A stretch of DNA of 64,000 nucleotides from Gracilimonas sp. Lineage in GTDB: Bacteria > Bacteroidota > Rhodothermia > Balneolales > Balneolaceae. Below are positions 50,714 to 58,852 of this stretch, one piece after another. Each line of letters starts with the position of its first letter. Position 1 is the first letter of the stretch. Below the pieces are notes generated by a model, which was not told where the DNA came from, made no database searches, and was given only the letters and a program-made list of their open reading frames with translations. The stretch is taken from assembly GCF_040218225.1 (NCBI RefSeq), contig NZ_JAVJQO010000006.1, forward strand, positions 1-64,000. Direction: 5' to 3'. The position numbers and the translations under genes were made by a program.

Positions 50714-52042
50714 TTATTCAGTGATAAATTTATTGTGCAACATGCGAACAATGTCTTCAGCTTGTTTTTGATCAACCAGAAAACACAAGTTATTCGGGCT
50801 TGCGCCATGACAAATCAAGCGAACATTGTAATCCTCAAGTGCTGTAAATAAAGGGCCTCCAATACCTGACGTTTTCTGAAGGTCATTACCAATAAGCGCA
50901 ATTAAAGCGAGACCTTTTTCAACGATTACTTCAGCAAACCGCCCGAGCTCTTCCAAAATATTATCATCCAACTCTACTTTATTAGCTGCATTTACGGCTG
51001 TATCCAGAGTGAGTGCTACACTAACCTCACTGGTACTTACCAGGTCAACAGAAATTTTATGCTCAGCCAATACTTTAAACAAATGCGCCAGAAAACCATG
51101 CTGGTGAAGCATTTCAAGACTATTCAAGGTCAGCAATGTTTGATCTCTTCTCAGGGAAATTGCCCGAATTGGGGGCTTTTTATCCGCATCTTTTACGATA
51201 TACGTTCCCGGGTTTTCAGGATCAGAACTCGAAGCTACCCGAACATTCACACCACCCCTGATCGCTGGCTTAAGCGTTGCCGGATGGAGCACCTTGCCGC
51301 CAAAAACTGAAAGCTCGGCTGCTTCATCAAAAGTAATTTCGTTAATCGGAAAGGCTCCCGGTACAATTCTTGGATCGGTTGTAAACACCCCAGCTACATC
51401 TGTCCAGATTTCCAGGGTATCTGCTCCGACTGTTTCAGCAAATAATGATGCAGAAAAATCACTACCACCCCGGCCCAGCGTCGTTGTATTTCCAAATACA
51501 TCCGAACCGATAAAACCCTGAGTCAGATAGGTCTTCCCTTTCTGAATATGCTTTGCAGCTTTCTTCTTTATGGATGCTAAAATGGGTTCTGCATTTCCAA
51601 ACGTGGAATCCGTTTTCATCACATTCCGGGCATCCAGCCACTCGGCATCCACACCGTTTTGCCTCAGGACTTCTACAAATACCCTGGTAGACATCAGCTC
51701 TCCAAAGGCATACAACGCATCTTTCCAGCGCTTATCACGGCCTACAAAATCAAGATGTTCCCGTAGTTTTGAAAACTCAGTATAAAAGGCATCACGAAGC
51801 TTTTCTTGCTCTTTACAATGTTCAATAATTTCAAGATGGCGCTTTTCGATGTTGCCAAGCAGTTCTTCCCGTTGGGTAGAATCCAGCTGATTAGCTGAAA
51901 GAGCTACCAGATCGTTGGTAGTACCTGAAGTAGCACTGATTACAATAAGCTGACGGTCAGGATCGGCCGCCACAATACGGGCACTGCGCTGCATGGCTTC
52001 AAACGTGCCCACGCTGGTGCCTCCGAATTTGGATACAATCAT
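50714..52042 (-). CDS. lysC: Aspartate kinase
   Basis: 442 residues, monofunctional. The amino-acid-kinase domain begins IVSKFGGTSVG and includes TLGRGGSDFSASLFAE, the classic aspartate-kinase loop. Two ACT domains follow (ISVDLVSTSEVSVALTLD and IALIGNDLQKTSGIGG), implying feedback control by lysine and/or threonine. It phosphorylates aspartate at the head of the lysine, threonine and methionine pathways. It is the first gene of the lysC-dapB-dapA-dapD set, which points to a lysine-sensitive form. Confidence 0.94.
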   Translation of the reverse strand: MIVSKFGGTSVGTFEAMQRSARIVAADPDRQLIVISATSGTTNDLVALSANQLDSTQREELLGNIEKRHLEIIEHCKEQEKLRDAFYTEFSKLREHLDFVGRDKRWKDALYAFGELMSTRVFVEVLRQNGVDAEWLDARNVMKTDSTFGNAEPILASIKKKAAKHIQKGKTYLTQGFIGSDVFGNTTTLGRGGSDFSASLFAETVGADTLEIWTDVAGVFTTDPRIVPGAFPINEITFDEAAELSVFGGKVLHPATLKPAIRGGVNVRVASSSDPENPGTYIVKDADKKPPIRAISLRRDQTLLTLNSLEMLHQHGFLAHLFKVLAEHKISVDLVSTSEVSVALTLDTAVNAANKVELDDNILEELGRFAEVIVEKGLALIALIGNDLQKTSGIGGPLFTALEDYNVRLICHGASPNNLCFLVDQKQAEDIVRMLHNKFITE

Positions 52043-52226
52043 TAATTAAAAAAGTTTGTTTGATGAATGAGCGAATTCTGAAAATAAAGACTCTTACACT
52101 CAATCCCTTATAGAAAAGCGCTGTTTACCTATTTTTTACGGTTTTTAAGAGATGAATGAGTACATGCCTCATTCCCAAGAATTTTGTATCCTCACTCGAC
52201 ATTAAATTCAGAACAAATTTTACTTC

Positions 52227-53474
52227 ATGGATTCAGCACTAATCACCAGCGACGCGGTTACATTTGGACTTTTGATGGCTATACTTGCCGGAATTTTTGT
52301 CACCTCCCACAGTGAAAATCCTAAATGGCAGAAATTCTACAAGTTTGTTCCTTCGTTGCTCTTGTGCTATTTCATCCCCTCGCTGCTTACTACTTTTGGA
52401 GTGGTTTCTGAAGCCGACTCCAATCTCTATTATGTAGCTTCCCGGTATCTGCTGCCGGCAAGTTTGGTATTGCTTACCCTGAGCATTGATCTCAAGGGAA
52501 TTATGAACCTGGGACCTAAAGCTATTATTATGTTTTTGGCAGGAACCGGGAGTATAATGATTGGTGGTCCTCTCGCCTTATTGATTGTAGGAACCATCAG
52601 TCCGGAGATTGTTGGCGGAACCGGACCGGAAGCCGTTTGGCGTGGACTCGCGACTGTAGCCGGAAGCTGGATCGGTGGTGGTGCTAACCAAACGGCCATG
52701 CTGGAAGTATTTGAACCCAGCACCGATTTATTCGGTGCTATGGTTACCGTGGATATTATCGTGGCCAACATCTGGATGGCTTTTCTGCTATACGGTGCCG
52801 GTATTTCCGAACAGGTGGACAAATGGTTCAAAGCAGATGCCTCTGCTATTGATGAGCTCAAACACAATATTGCCGAATATCAGGCAAACATCGCTCGGGT
52901 TCCTACTTTAGTCGATTTCACCAAAATAATAGCTGTCGCATTTGTGATCGTGGCCCTTGGTCACCTTGCCGGTGATTCCATTGGTCCATGGATTGATGAA
53001 AATGCACCCGCTCTTGCAGATTTAAGTCTGAACTCGTCCTTTTTCTGGATTGTAGTCGTAGCTACTACTGGCGGACTGATTTTGTCGTTCACTAAAGTTC
53101 GTGATTTGGAAGGAGCAGGAGCTTCGAAACTGGGAAGTCTTTTTCTGTACATCCTGGTGATGACCATTGGAATGAAGATGAATATTGCCTCTATGCTCGA
53201 TGCACCCGGTTTTTTCGTAATTGGTGCGGTCTGGATTCTGATCCATGTGGCCGTATTGTTAACTGTGGGTAAGCTCATCAAAGCCCCTTTCTTCTTTGTA
53301 GCGGTAGGCAGTCAGGCCAACGTAGGAGGTGCTGCATCTGCTCCCATCGTGGCCTCAGCTTTCCACTCAGCCCTTGCTCCGGTGGGCGTATTACTTGCCG
53401 TACTGGGATATGCCTTAGGTACTTATGGAGCTTATTTATGTGCTATTATGATGCAGGCGATTTCAGGAATGTAG
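52227..53474 (+). CDS. DUF819 family membrane protein
   Basis: 415 residues with about eleven transmembrane helices. Family marks are VPSLLLCYFIPSLLTTFGVV, the glycine-rich re-entrant-like GSWIGGGANQTAMLE, and the second-half GSQANVGGAASAPIVASAF. The two similar loops, one in each half, suggest an inverted-repeat transporter fold. The Arabidopsis relative acts in potassium/nutrient handling. In bacteria the substrate is unknown. Divergent from lysC across 184 bases. Confidence 0.92.
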   Translation: MDSALITSDAVTFGLLMAILAGIFVTSHSENPKWQKFYKFVPSLLLCYFIPSLLTTFGVVSEADSNLYYVASRYLLPASLVLLTLSIDLKGIMNLGPKAIIMFLAGTGSIMIGGPLALLIVGTISPEIVGGTGPEAVWRGLATVAGSWIGGGANQTAMLEVFEPSTDLFGAMVTVDIIVANIWMAFLLYGAGISEQVDKWFKADASAIDELKHNIAEYQANIARVPTLVDFTKIIAVAFVIVALGHLAGDSIGPWIDENAPALADLSLNSSFFWIVVVATTGGLILSFTKVRDLEGAGASKLGSLFLYILVMTIGMKMNIASMLDAPGFFVIGAVWILIHVAVLLTVGKLIKAPFFFVAVGSQANVGGAASAPIVASAFHSALAPVGVLLAVLGYALGTYGAYLCAIMMQAISGM

Positions 53475-53510
53475 ATCCAAAGATTAATACCATTCTTTTA
53501 ACCCCATAAA

Positions 53511-53595
53511 GGCCACAAAGACACAAGGGCGCAGATTCACTAAGTTTTTGTGCACATTAACTTTGTGGCACTTAGTGTCTTACAGCCTTGGTGGC
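53511..53595. repeat. Imperfect long palindrome of the GCCAC(A)AAGRCAC type
   Basis: The left part GGCCACAAAGACACAAG and the right part GTGTCTTACAGCCTTGGTGGC are imperfect inverted copies. A central CACTAAG (53538-53544) / CTTAGTG (53571-53577) pair is perfect. It looks like a decayed intergenic repeat; nothing else is seen between the DUF819 gene and the next one apart from a promoter. Confidence 0.55.
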
Positions 53596-53661
53596 AATCT
53601 GTATTCAAAGTTTTACCGTCGAATACCCCGATTCTCAGAAATCCTTAATTCCTTTCAAAAT

Positions 53662-53694
53662 TTGAGATATGCTCTGCTCTTCTTCGTATCTTTG
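53662..53694 (+). promoter_or_regulatory. Candidate Bacteroidota-type promoter
   Basis: TTG at 53662-53664 and TATCTTTG at 53687-53694, 22 bases apart, match the TTG / TAnnTTTG form. They lie 36 bases ahead of the start codon of the pseudo-beta-lactamase gene. Confidence 0.45.
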
Positions 53695-53730
53695 AAGCCT
53701 AATTTTAACCCTGATTAAATATCCTGTTTC

Positions 53731-54900
53731 TTGAAGAGAGCACTTAAGTTCCTGTTCACCTTTCTGGCCGCGGCAGCCTTTGTTTTTGCTATGGTCATTG
53801 GGCTCAATTATTCCGGCTTTGAAACCCTTTTTGAAAATGAAGCCGGCATGGCTGAAGGTAGCCAGTATATCGAAAACACTTATTCTTTAGCCGGACTGGC
53901 TGAATTTATCGGCGAACACCCCGAATGGGTTTCTATCACTTCCTATAATGTAAACCAACCAGATTCCGGCATCTTTTATCAGGAAAACGTGCCCCGTGCA
54001 TTGGGAGCAACAGCCAATTTATTCCTGCTCATAGAATATGAAAGACAGATTGCCGAAGGACTCCTTAATCCAACAGAATCGATTAGTCTGACTGAGATTA
54101 AAAAATTTGCATTACCTGAAATCAGTGAAAACAATCATAATAAACTGATTGAAGAGTTTGAAGATGGTTCTGCTCCTCTCGATGATGTGGTTCTGGCTAT
54201 GCTTCAGAACAGTGATTTGGTTTCGGCTGATTACCTGTGGTTTCGGCTGGGAGAAGAAAATATACGTGCATTAATTGATACGCTGGGAATGTCCGAAACA
54301 TCACTACCTCTTCCCTTCAGTGGAATGTACACGCGTATCAATCCTTCTTTGAACGATACATCTGTTTTAAATAAACTAAGCTACTCTGATTTTGCGGAGC
54401 AATCCATTGCTGAAGCAAGAAAATTGAAGGACGATGCCGATTACAATCAAAAAGTAAAAGATCAGTTTTATGATGACCGGTTGTCTATTACATTCATGCA
54501 GGAAAGAGATGCTCTGGCTTATTTCCCTCAGGCTACCACTAACCAACTCACTCAATTAATGACGCTGCTTTTGGATAACGAAATCATAAATTCTGAGGTT
54601 TCCGAGGCCGTAAAAAATAAACTTCGCTGGCCAATGGGCTCTGAACCCATTACCCGGAGCTTTAAAGACTATGGAGCTATTTATGATAACCGGATGGGAC
54701 TTTTAGGAGGTATCGATTTCGGAACTTCCATCTATGATGGACATACTTCTGTTCAGGCTGTTTTCTTTGATCAGCTTCCGGTTGGATTCTGGGTGCATAT
54801 GAGCGCCAATCATATGCAGGAAGACTATCAGCAGCGACTCATTTGGGATCCTGCCCTGTACGAAACCACACAAAATGAAATTGCCGGCGACAATGAATAA
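53731..54900 (+). CDS. Membrane-anchored beta-lactamase-fold protein lacking the catalytic SxxK
   Basis: 389 residues from a TTG start, N-terminal membrane anchor (about 6-24). The layout follows class A beta-lactamases: N-terminal strands, a helix beginning where SxxK should be (RALGATANLFLLIEYERQIAEG, with Thr/Asn-Leu in place of Ser-x-x-Lys), an SDN-like loop (MLQNSDLVSADYLWF), and a late strand pair. With the nucleophile and general base missing, it should be catalytically dead and act as a binding or regulatory protein. It is translationally linked to the next two genes. Confidence 0.65.
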   Translation: MKRALKFLFTFLAAAAFVFAMVIGLNYSGFETLFENEAGMAEGSQYIENTYSLAGLAEFIGEHPEWVSITSYNVNQPDSGIFYQENVPRALGATANLFLLIEYERQIAEGLLNPTESISLTEIKKFALPEISENNHNKLIEEFEDGSAPLDDVVLAMLQNSDLVSADYLWFRLGEENIRALIDTLGMSETSLPLPFSGMYTRINPSLNDTSVLNKLSYSDFAEQSIAEARKLKDDADYNQKVKDQFYDDRLSITFMQERDALAYFPQATTNQLTQLMTLLLDNEIINSEVSEAVKNKLRWPMGSEPITRSFKDYGAIYDNRMGLLGGIDFGTSIYDGHTSVQAVFFDQLPVGFWVHMSANHMQEDYQQRLIWDPALYETTQNEIAGDNE

Positions 54901-55375
54901 CTACCGACTTTTATATCTCTATTGGGTTATACCTGCCTACCTTTTGTTTCTGGTTGTTCAGCAGGGCCTGGTTCATCAAAGTGCAATTGATACCTATGAG
55001 AATGGAACTACCTATCTTGCTGAAGTGACGGATTTTGATATCAAACAAATTGCGGCTCAAAGCAATGGTTATATTGATATCCGCTTTGAAGTTGAAGGAG
55101 AAGTTATTGAGCGCCGGTTATCCTTATCCGTTCAAATGGCACAGGAGCTGATGGAAAGTTCTAATATTCCTATACGCTATCAGAAAGGAGCTTTCCAGGA
55201 AATTGTACTTTATCCCACTTTTAATATTCAGAAAAGCACATCCCTTTTTAACATGAGTGTGGCCTTTGTAGGTTTGGTCGTGACTGTAATTTCCGGTTTT
55301 TTTGTACATCGTTATGTACGAAGAAAAGTCACAAATGAAAACGACGAGAAATTTGAAATTGAACGGGTAGATTAA
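54893..55375 (+). CDS. Two-span membrane protein of unknown function (DUF3592-like layout)
   Basis: 160 residues from the ATG inside the previous stop region (ATGAATAA); an upstream ATG at 54875 is possible. There are two transmembrane helices (about 8-24 and 122-143) with a beta-rich loop between them (YLAEVTDFDIKQIAAQSNGY, EVIERRLSLSVQ, IRYQKGAFQEIVLYP). The layout is that of DUF3592-type proteins, though identity is not certain. It overlaps its upstream neighbour by 8 bases and its stop shares one base with the next start (TAATG). Confidence 0.65.
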   Translation: MNNYRLLYLYWVIPAYLLFLVVQQGLVHQSAIDTYENGTTYLAEVTDFDIKQIAAQSNGYIDIRFEVEGEVIERRLSLSVQMAQELMESSNIPIRYQKGAFQEIVLYPTFNIQKSTSLFNMSVAFVGLVVTVISGFFVHRYVRRKVTNENDEKFEIERVD

Positions 55376-56088
55376 TGGAAACCGGTACACTTTATCTTAT
55401 CCCAACAACACTAGGCAAAACTCCGGATAACAATACCATTCCAGAGTATACTCTCAATGTTTTAAGAAAACTAGATGTATTGATGGTGGAAAACCTGAAG
55501 AGCGCTACGTCTTTTTTGCAGTGGGTTGGTGATACCGTTCCTGAGTACGAGATCGATTTTTATCCGTTGAATAAAAACACGCCCGAGCAGGAAATTCATT
55601 CCTTCCTGAAACCCATGCTAAATGGTCGTAATGCCGGAATTCTCTCCGAGGCTGGCGCTCCAGGTGTAGCCGATCCGGGAGCCCGATTAGTAAAGTTAGC
55701 TCATCAATACCAAATTAGAGTCGTTCCTCTTGTAGGACCTTCCTCTATTTTGCTCGCGCTGATGGCTTCGGGTTTTAACGGGCAGGAATTCTCTTTTCAT
55801 GGTTATCTGCCAATGGATCAGAACAAGAGAAAGTCTATGATTACCCAATTGGAGGGAGAATCCAGACGCCACGACCGGACTCAGATTTTCATGGAGGCTC
55901 CTTACCGGAATAATGAACTATTTGGAGATATCATTTCAACCTGTTCCCCGGCCACCCGGCTGTGTACTGCAACCGATATCACCCTTCCTTCCGAAGAAAT
56001 AATTTCGAAACATATTTCTGAATGGGAATCTATGAAAAAGCCTGATCTGCATAAACGACCTACCATCTTTATTCTCTATGCAAAATAA
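55375..56088 (+). CDS. RsmI-like SAM-dependent tetrapyrrole-methylase-fold methyltransferase
   Basis: 237 residues, shorter than RsmI (about 280). Motifs of the fold are TLYLIPTTLGKTPDN at the start, SEAGAPGVADPGARLV as the SAM-site loop, and VGPSSILLALMASGFNGQEFSFHGYLP. The last is diagnostic of the RsmI branch, which 2'-O-methylates C1402 of 16S rRNA. The short C-terminus (ITLPSEEIISKHISEW ... KRPTIFILYAK) fits a paralogue common in Bacteroidota whose target is not established. It is third in the coupled trio with the pseudo-beta-lactamase. Confidence 0.82.
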   Translation: METGTLYLIPTTLGKTPDNNTIPEYTLNVLRKLDVLMVENLKSATSFLQWVGDTVPEYEIDFYPLNKNTPEQEIHSFLKPMLNGRNAGILSEAGAPGVADPGARLVKLAHQYQIRVVPLVGPSSILLALMASGFNGQEFSFHGYLPMDQNKRKSMITQLEGESRRHDRTQIFMEAPYRNNELFGDIISTCSPATRLCTATDITLPSEEIISKHISEWESMKKPDLHKRPTIFILYAK

Positions 56089-56116
56089 AAAAGCCCCGTC
56101 AATTGATGAGGCTTTT
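56089..56116. terminator. Bidirectional terminator
   Basis: AAAAGCC (56089-56095) pairs with GGCTTTT (56110-56116), and the loop region holds TCAATTGA. It separates the converging RsmI-like and ankyrin genes. Confidence 0.7.
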
Positions 56117-56142
56117 CACTTACTAAAGTAGATAGCTTTAAT

Positions 56143-56526
56143 TTAATGTGCACCAGCAGCATTCAATAATTCTACCACACCATCGTGGTGATGCGTTATT
56201 GCCTGATCTTTTGCAGACCAACCACGATCGTCATGCACGTCTACGTCGCCGCTGTTTTCTATCAATAATTGTACAATATCATAATGCCCGTTCGTCGAAG
56301 CCCAATACAACGCTGAGGTTCCCCTGTTGTCACGGTGATCTATAGCTGCACCCTTTTTAATCAAAAGCTCAACTATTTTTTTATGCCCATGTTTGGCAGC
56401 CTTCAATAGAGCTGTTCTTTCATGGCTATCTTTCGTGTTTACATCTATACCATCTTGAAGCAGACTATTGATGGTTTCAAAATCGCCGCTTTCTGCGGCA
56501 TCCAGAAATGATATTTCGTCATTCAT
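56143..56526 (-). CDS. Ankyrin repeat protein
   Basis: 127 residues, almost entirely ankyrin repeats: DAAESGDFETINSLLQDGID, then KDSHERTALLKAAKHGHKKIVELLIKKGA, DNRGTSALYWASTNGHYDIVQLLIENSG, and DDRGWSAKDQAITHHHDGVVELLNAAGA. It has four units with regular 33-residue spacing and no signal peptide, so it is a cytosolic protein-binding scaffold with unknown partner. Confidence 0.93.
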   Translation of the reverse strand: MNDEISFLDAAESGDFETINSLLQDGIDVNTKDSHERTALLKAAKHGHKKIVELLIKKGAAIDHRDNRGTSALYWASTNGHYDIVQLLIENSGDVDVHDDRGWSAKDQAITHHHDGVVELLNAAGAH

Positions 56527-56655
56527 AACGTATCCTCCTCTAATGAGAGATTTAGATTGGCTCCTGAATTGTAATTTTCAGGTGGTCAAATGTCAAATTA
56601 GAAATACAACGCTAATTTAAAGATTGGATGAATTGCGATAGTTAGAAAAGAAAAA

Positions 56656-56728
56656 CCCGATATCAGTTTTTGAGAGCTACTATGTTTAAAAAGCTACTAA
56701 TAAAAATCGGCTCTGTACAGATATCGGG
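56656..56728 (-). terminator. Long-loop inverted repeat, possible minus-strand terminator
   Basis: CCCGATATC (56656-56664) and GATATCGGG (56720-56728) are 9-bp exact inverted copies 55 bases apart. On the minus strand the second arm runs into GGGTTTTTCTTTT, like a terminator for the radical SAM gene. The loop contains AGCTAC twice. The rest of the 277-base gap shows nothing else. Confidence 0.5.
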
Positions 56729-56803
56729 CTAAAGCTACATTACTTAAGACGAGTATAAATCTGAATAGTTTCTACATTGATGTTAAATAATTGTAAATGA
56801 AGT

Positions 56804-57862
56804 TTAGAATAATCTAAGCTGTGTACCTGTGCTTTTCACAAAATGGTCTGTAGTCAGATATCGTTTCTTCTCATTGAGCCCCAAACGTTTAGCCTGAACT
56901 TTAAAAAGATCTGAAATCTGTTTTGAGAAATTTCCTTTTCCCTTCATGCGCTCATTCCACTCATAGCTGTTTAACTTCCCGTCACGGATATCTAAAATTT
57001 TGCGCAGTACTTTCTTTTTTCTTTCCGGATAATGCTGCTCCAACCATTCTTTGAACATATCTTTAACTTTATAGGGCAACCTCACAATGGTATATCCTGC
57101 AAATGATGCCCCGGCCGCTGAAGCTTTTTCTAAGATCCTGGCACATTCATGATCCGTTAATCCGGGGATGATGGGTGCTACATTTACTCCAACAGGTATG
57201 CCGGCATCAGCCAGCTGGCGGATAGCATCTAACCGGCGATTAGGACGGGATGTCCGAGGTTCCATCACTCCGGTCAGGTCTTTATCCAGGGTTGTAACCG
57301 ATATTGTTACGCTAACACAGTTATAATCATTCAACTCACAGAGGAGATCAATATCCCGCGTTATCAGGTGATTCTTTGTTATCAACCCAACTGGATTTCT
57401 GAATTCAGCCAACACTTCCAGGCAACCTCTCGTTAACTCCAGCTTTCTCTCAAGCGGTTGATATACATCCGTAACACCACTCATAGCAATTACCTGTGGT
57501 TTCCATTTTGGAGAACTCAGCTCCTTCTTAAGCAGTTCAGGCGCATTGTATTTGACGACAATCTTGGATTCAAAATCCAAACCTGAAGAATACCCCAAAT
57601 ATTCATGATATGGCCGGGCATAACAATAAATACAGCCATGCTCGCATCCCCGATAGGGATTTATACTTGCGTTAAAACCAATATCTTCGCTCTTGTTGTA
57701 GGTTATTACTGTTTTGGTATCGTCCCTGATTAATTGGGTTTTTTGGGATGGTTTCTCCCCTGTCTCTTCATCCAAATCGTAATCAATATAATTTCCTTCA
57801 AAACGGTTAACGGGATTATCTGATGCGCCTCTCCCTCTTAGTGGATTTTGCTTGCCTGCCAT
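56804..57862 (-). CDS. PA0069-type radical SAM protein
   Basis: 352 residues from the ATG preceded by a perfect AGGAGG five bases upstream. The frame continues 27 codons further upstream but that part is hydrophobic and unsupported. The radical SAM cluster is CxxxCxxC in GCEHGCIYCYARPYH. SINPYRGC before it and MSGVTDVYQPLERKLELTRG after it match the PA0069/spore-photoproduct-lyase-like family. The reaction is unknown. Family members typically lack the SPL lesion-binding Cys and are not DNA repair enzymes. Confidence 0.92.
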   Translation of the reverse strand: MAGKQNPLRGRGASDNPVNRFEGNYIDYDLDEETGEKPSQKTQLIRDDTKTVITYNKSEDIGFNASINPYRGCEHGCIYCYARPYHEYLGYSSGLDFESKIVVKYNAPELLKKELSSPKWKPQVIAMSGVTDVYQPLERKLELTRGCLEVLAEFRNPVGLITKNHLITRDIDLLCELNDYNCVSVTISVTTLDKDLTGVMEPRTSRPNRRLDAIRQLADAGIPVGVNVAPIIPGLTDHECARILEKASAAGASFAGYTIVRLPYKVKDMFKEWLEQHYPERKKKVLRKILDIRDGKLNSYEWNERMKGKGNFSKQISDLFKVQAKRLGLNEKKRYLTTDHFVKSTGTQLRLF

Positions 57863-57929
57863 AAATGCCTCCTGAATTATTTGTACATATATCACACATA
57901 TAATATATGATTTCAGAAGTTCTTTTAAA

Positions 57930-57962
57930 ACAAAAAGCCCCATCTGATTTCAGATAGGGCTT
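57930..57962 (-). terminator. Rho-independent terminator of the hypothetical lipoprotein gene
   Basis: Minus strand AAGCCC-t-ATCTG pairs with CAGAT-g-GGGCTT around AAAT, followed by TTTTTGTTTT. It lies 35 bases after the stop. Confidence 0.82.
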
Positions 57963-57997
57963 CAAATAGTGCACCAGGTATTAAGCGATGTAATTAA

Positions 57998-58789
57998 TTA
58001 TTCAGTGCAGGTGGTGTTATTCAGATTTTCGTCCCAGCAGGATTTTGCACCATTATTGTAATTAGGTGATATAATAAATCCGGTAATTGTTTCAGTGTTA
58101 TAGCTGATCGTTGTTGTCTCATCCTCAGATACATCTGTAAAAACGACTGTCTTTACAGTTCCATCAAATTCGTAGCTAATGGTATCACCTAGATTATTAT
58201 TTCGATCACTTTCAACCTCAAGCATTACTGAAGCTGAATTTTCAGATCGTTGCCAGGTAACTACAGAAACTTCCTGTCCGGATCCCAGGTCAAAATAAGT
58301 CCAGGTACCACTTGTAGCATCAAAGTCGGATGTTCCTGTGAAAAAGAGTTGGTTATCAAGACCGAGTCCGGAACTTGTAACATAAAAATTCCAGATTACT
58401 TCATCAGTAGACTCGGCGTTAGCTGTCAGCCTAACACCAAAATTCTGGCCATTGGCAGCGGTATCAAAACTCCACTCCCATTCTGAGTTATTTACAACTT
58501 CGGCAGTTTCATCTTGAGCGGCTGTAATCAATACTTTTGGAATAGCCAGGTTTACTTCTAGAATTGCTTTAGCTACACCTGCTGCAACCAAAGCAGTATT
58601 GAAATTTGATTCCGCTAATTTAGCAACTGTTTTATTTGATGCTGTTTGCATCTCGGATATATCTACAGACGTAGATTCAACCGGTGGTATTTCTGGTGGG
58701 TTTTTATCACTGCTTGTGGTATTGCAGGAAAATAGAAACAGGGAAACGGTAAGCAATAAACAGGTAAAAGATGTTATTCGGTATTTCAT
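57998..58789 (-). CDS. Hypothetical lipoprotein
   Basis: 263 residues from the ATG that gives a compact signal (KYRITSFTCLLLTVSLFLFSC, lipobox FSC). ATG codons eight and two codons upstream are alternatives. After a Pro/Ser-rich linker the protein is beta-rich, acidic and Asn-rich with a Cys pair near the end (KSCWDENLNNTTCTE). Regular strands such as TISYEFDGTVKTVVFTDVS hint at a beta-sandwich. No family recognised. Single gene with its own terminator. Confidence 0.7.
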   Translation of the reverse strand: MKYRITSFTCLLLTVSLFLFSCNTTSSDKNPPEIPPVESTSVDISEMQTASNKTVAKLAESNFNTALVAAGVAKAILEVNLAIPKVLITAAQDETAEVVNNSEWEWSFDTAANGQNFGVRLTANAESTDEVIWNFYVTSSGLGLDNQLFFTGTSDFDATSGTWTYFDLGSGQEVSVVTWQRSENSASVMLEVESDRNNNLGDTISYEFDGTVKTVVFTDVSEDETTTISYNTETITGFIISPNYNNGAKSCWDENLNNTTCTE

Positions 58790-58852
58790 AATCATAGATT
58801 CTTTAGTGTTCATTGCCTTAAACCAGCTTCCAAAACTGATGTTCCCGACTAA

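Noticed and set aside
57863-57943. N-terminal extension of the radical SAM gene by 27 codons
   Set aside because: A perfect AGGAGG sits five bases before the downstream ATG, and the extension is an A/T-rich hydrophobic stretch without family support.
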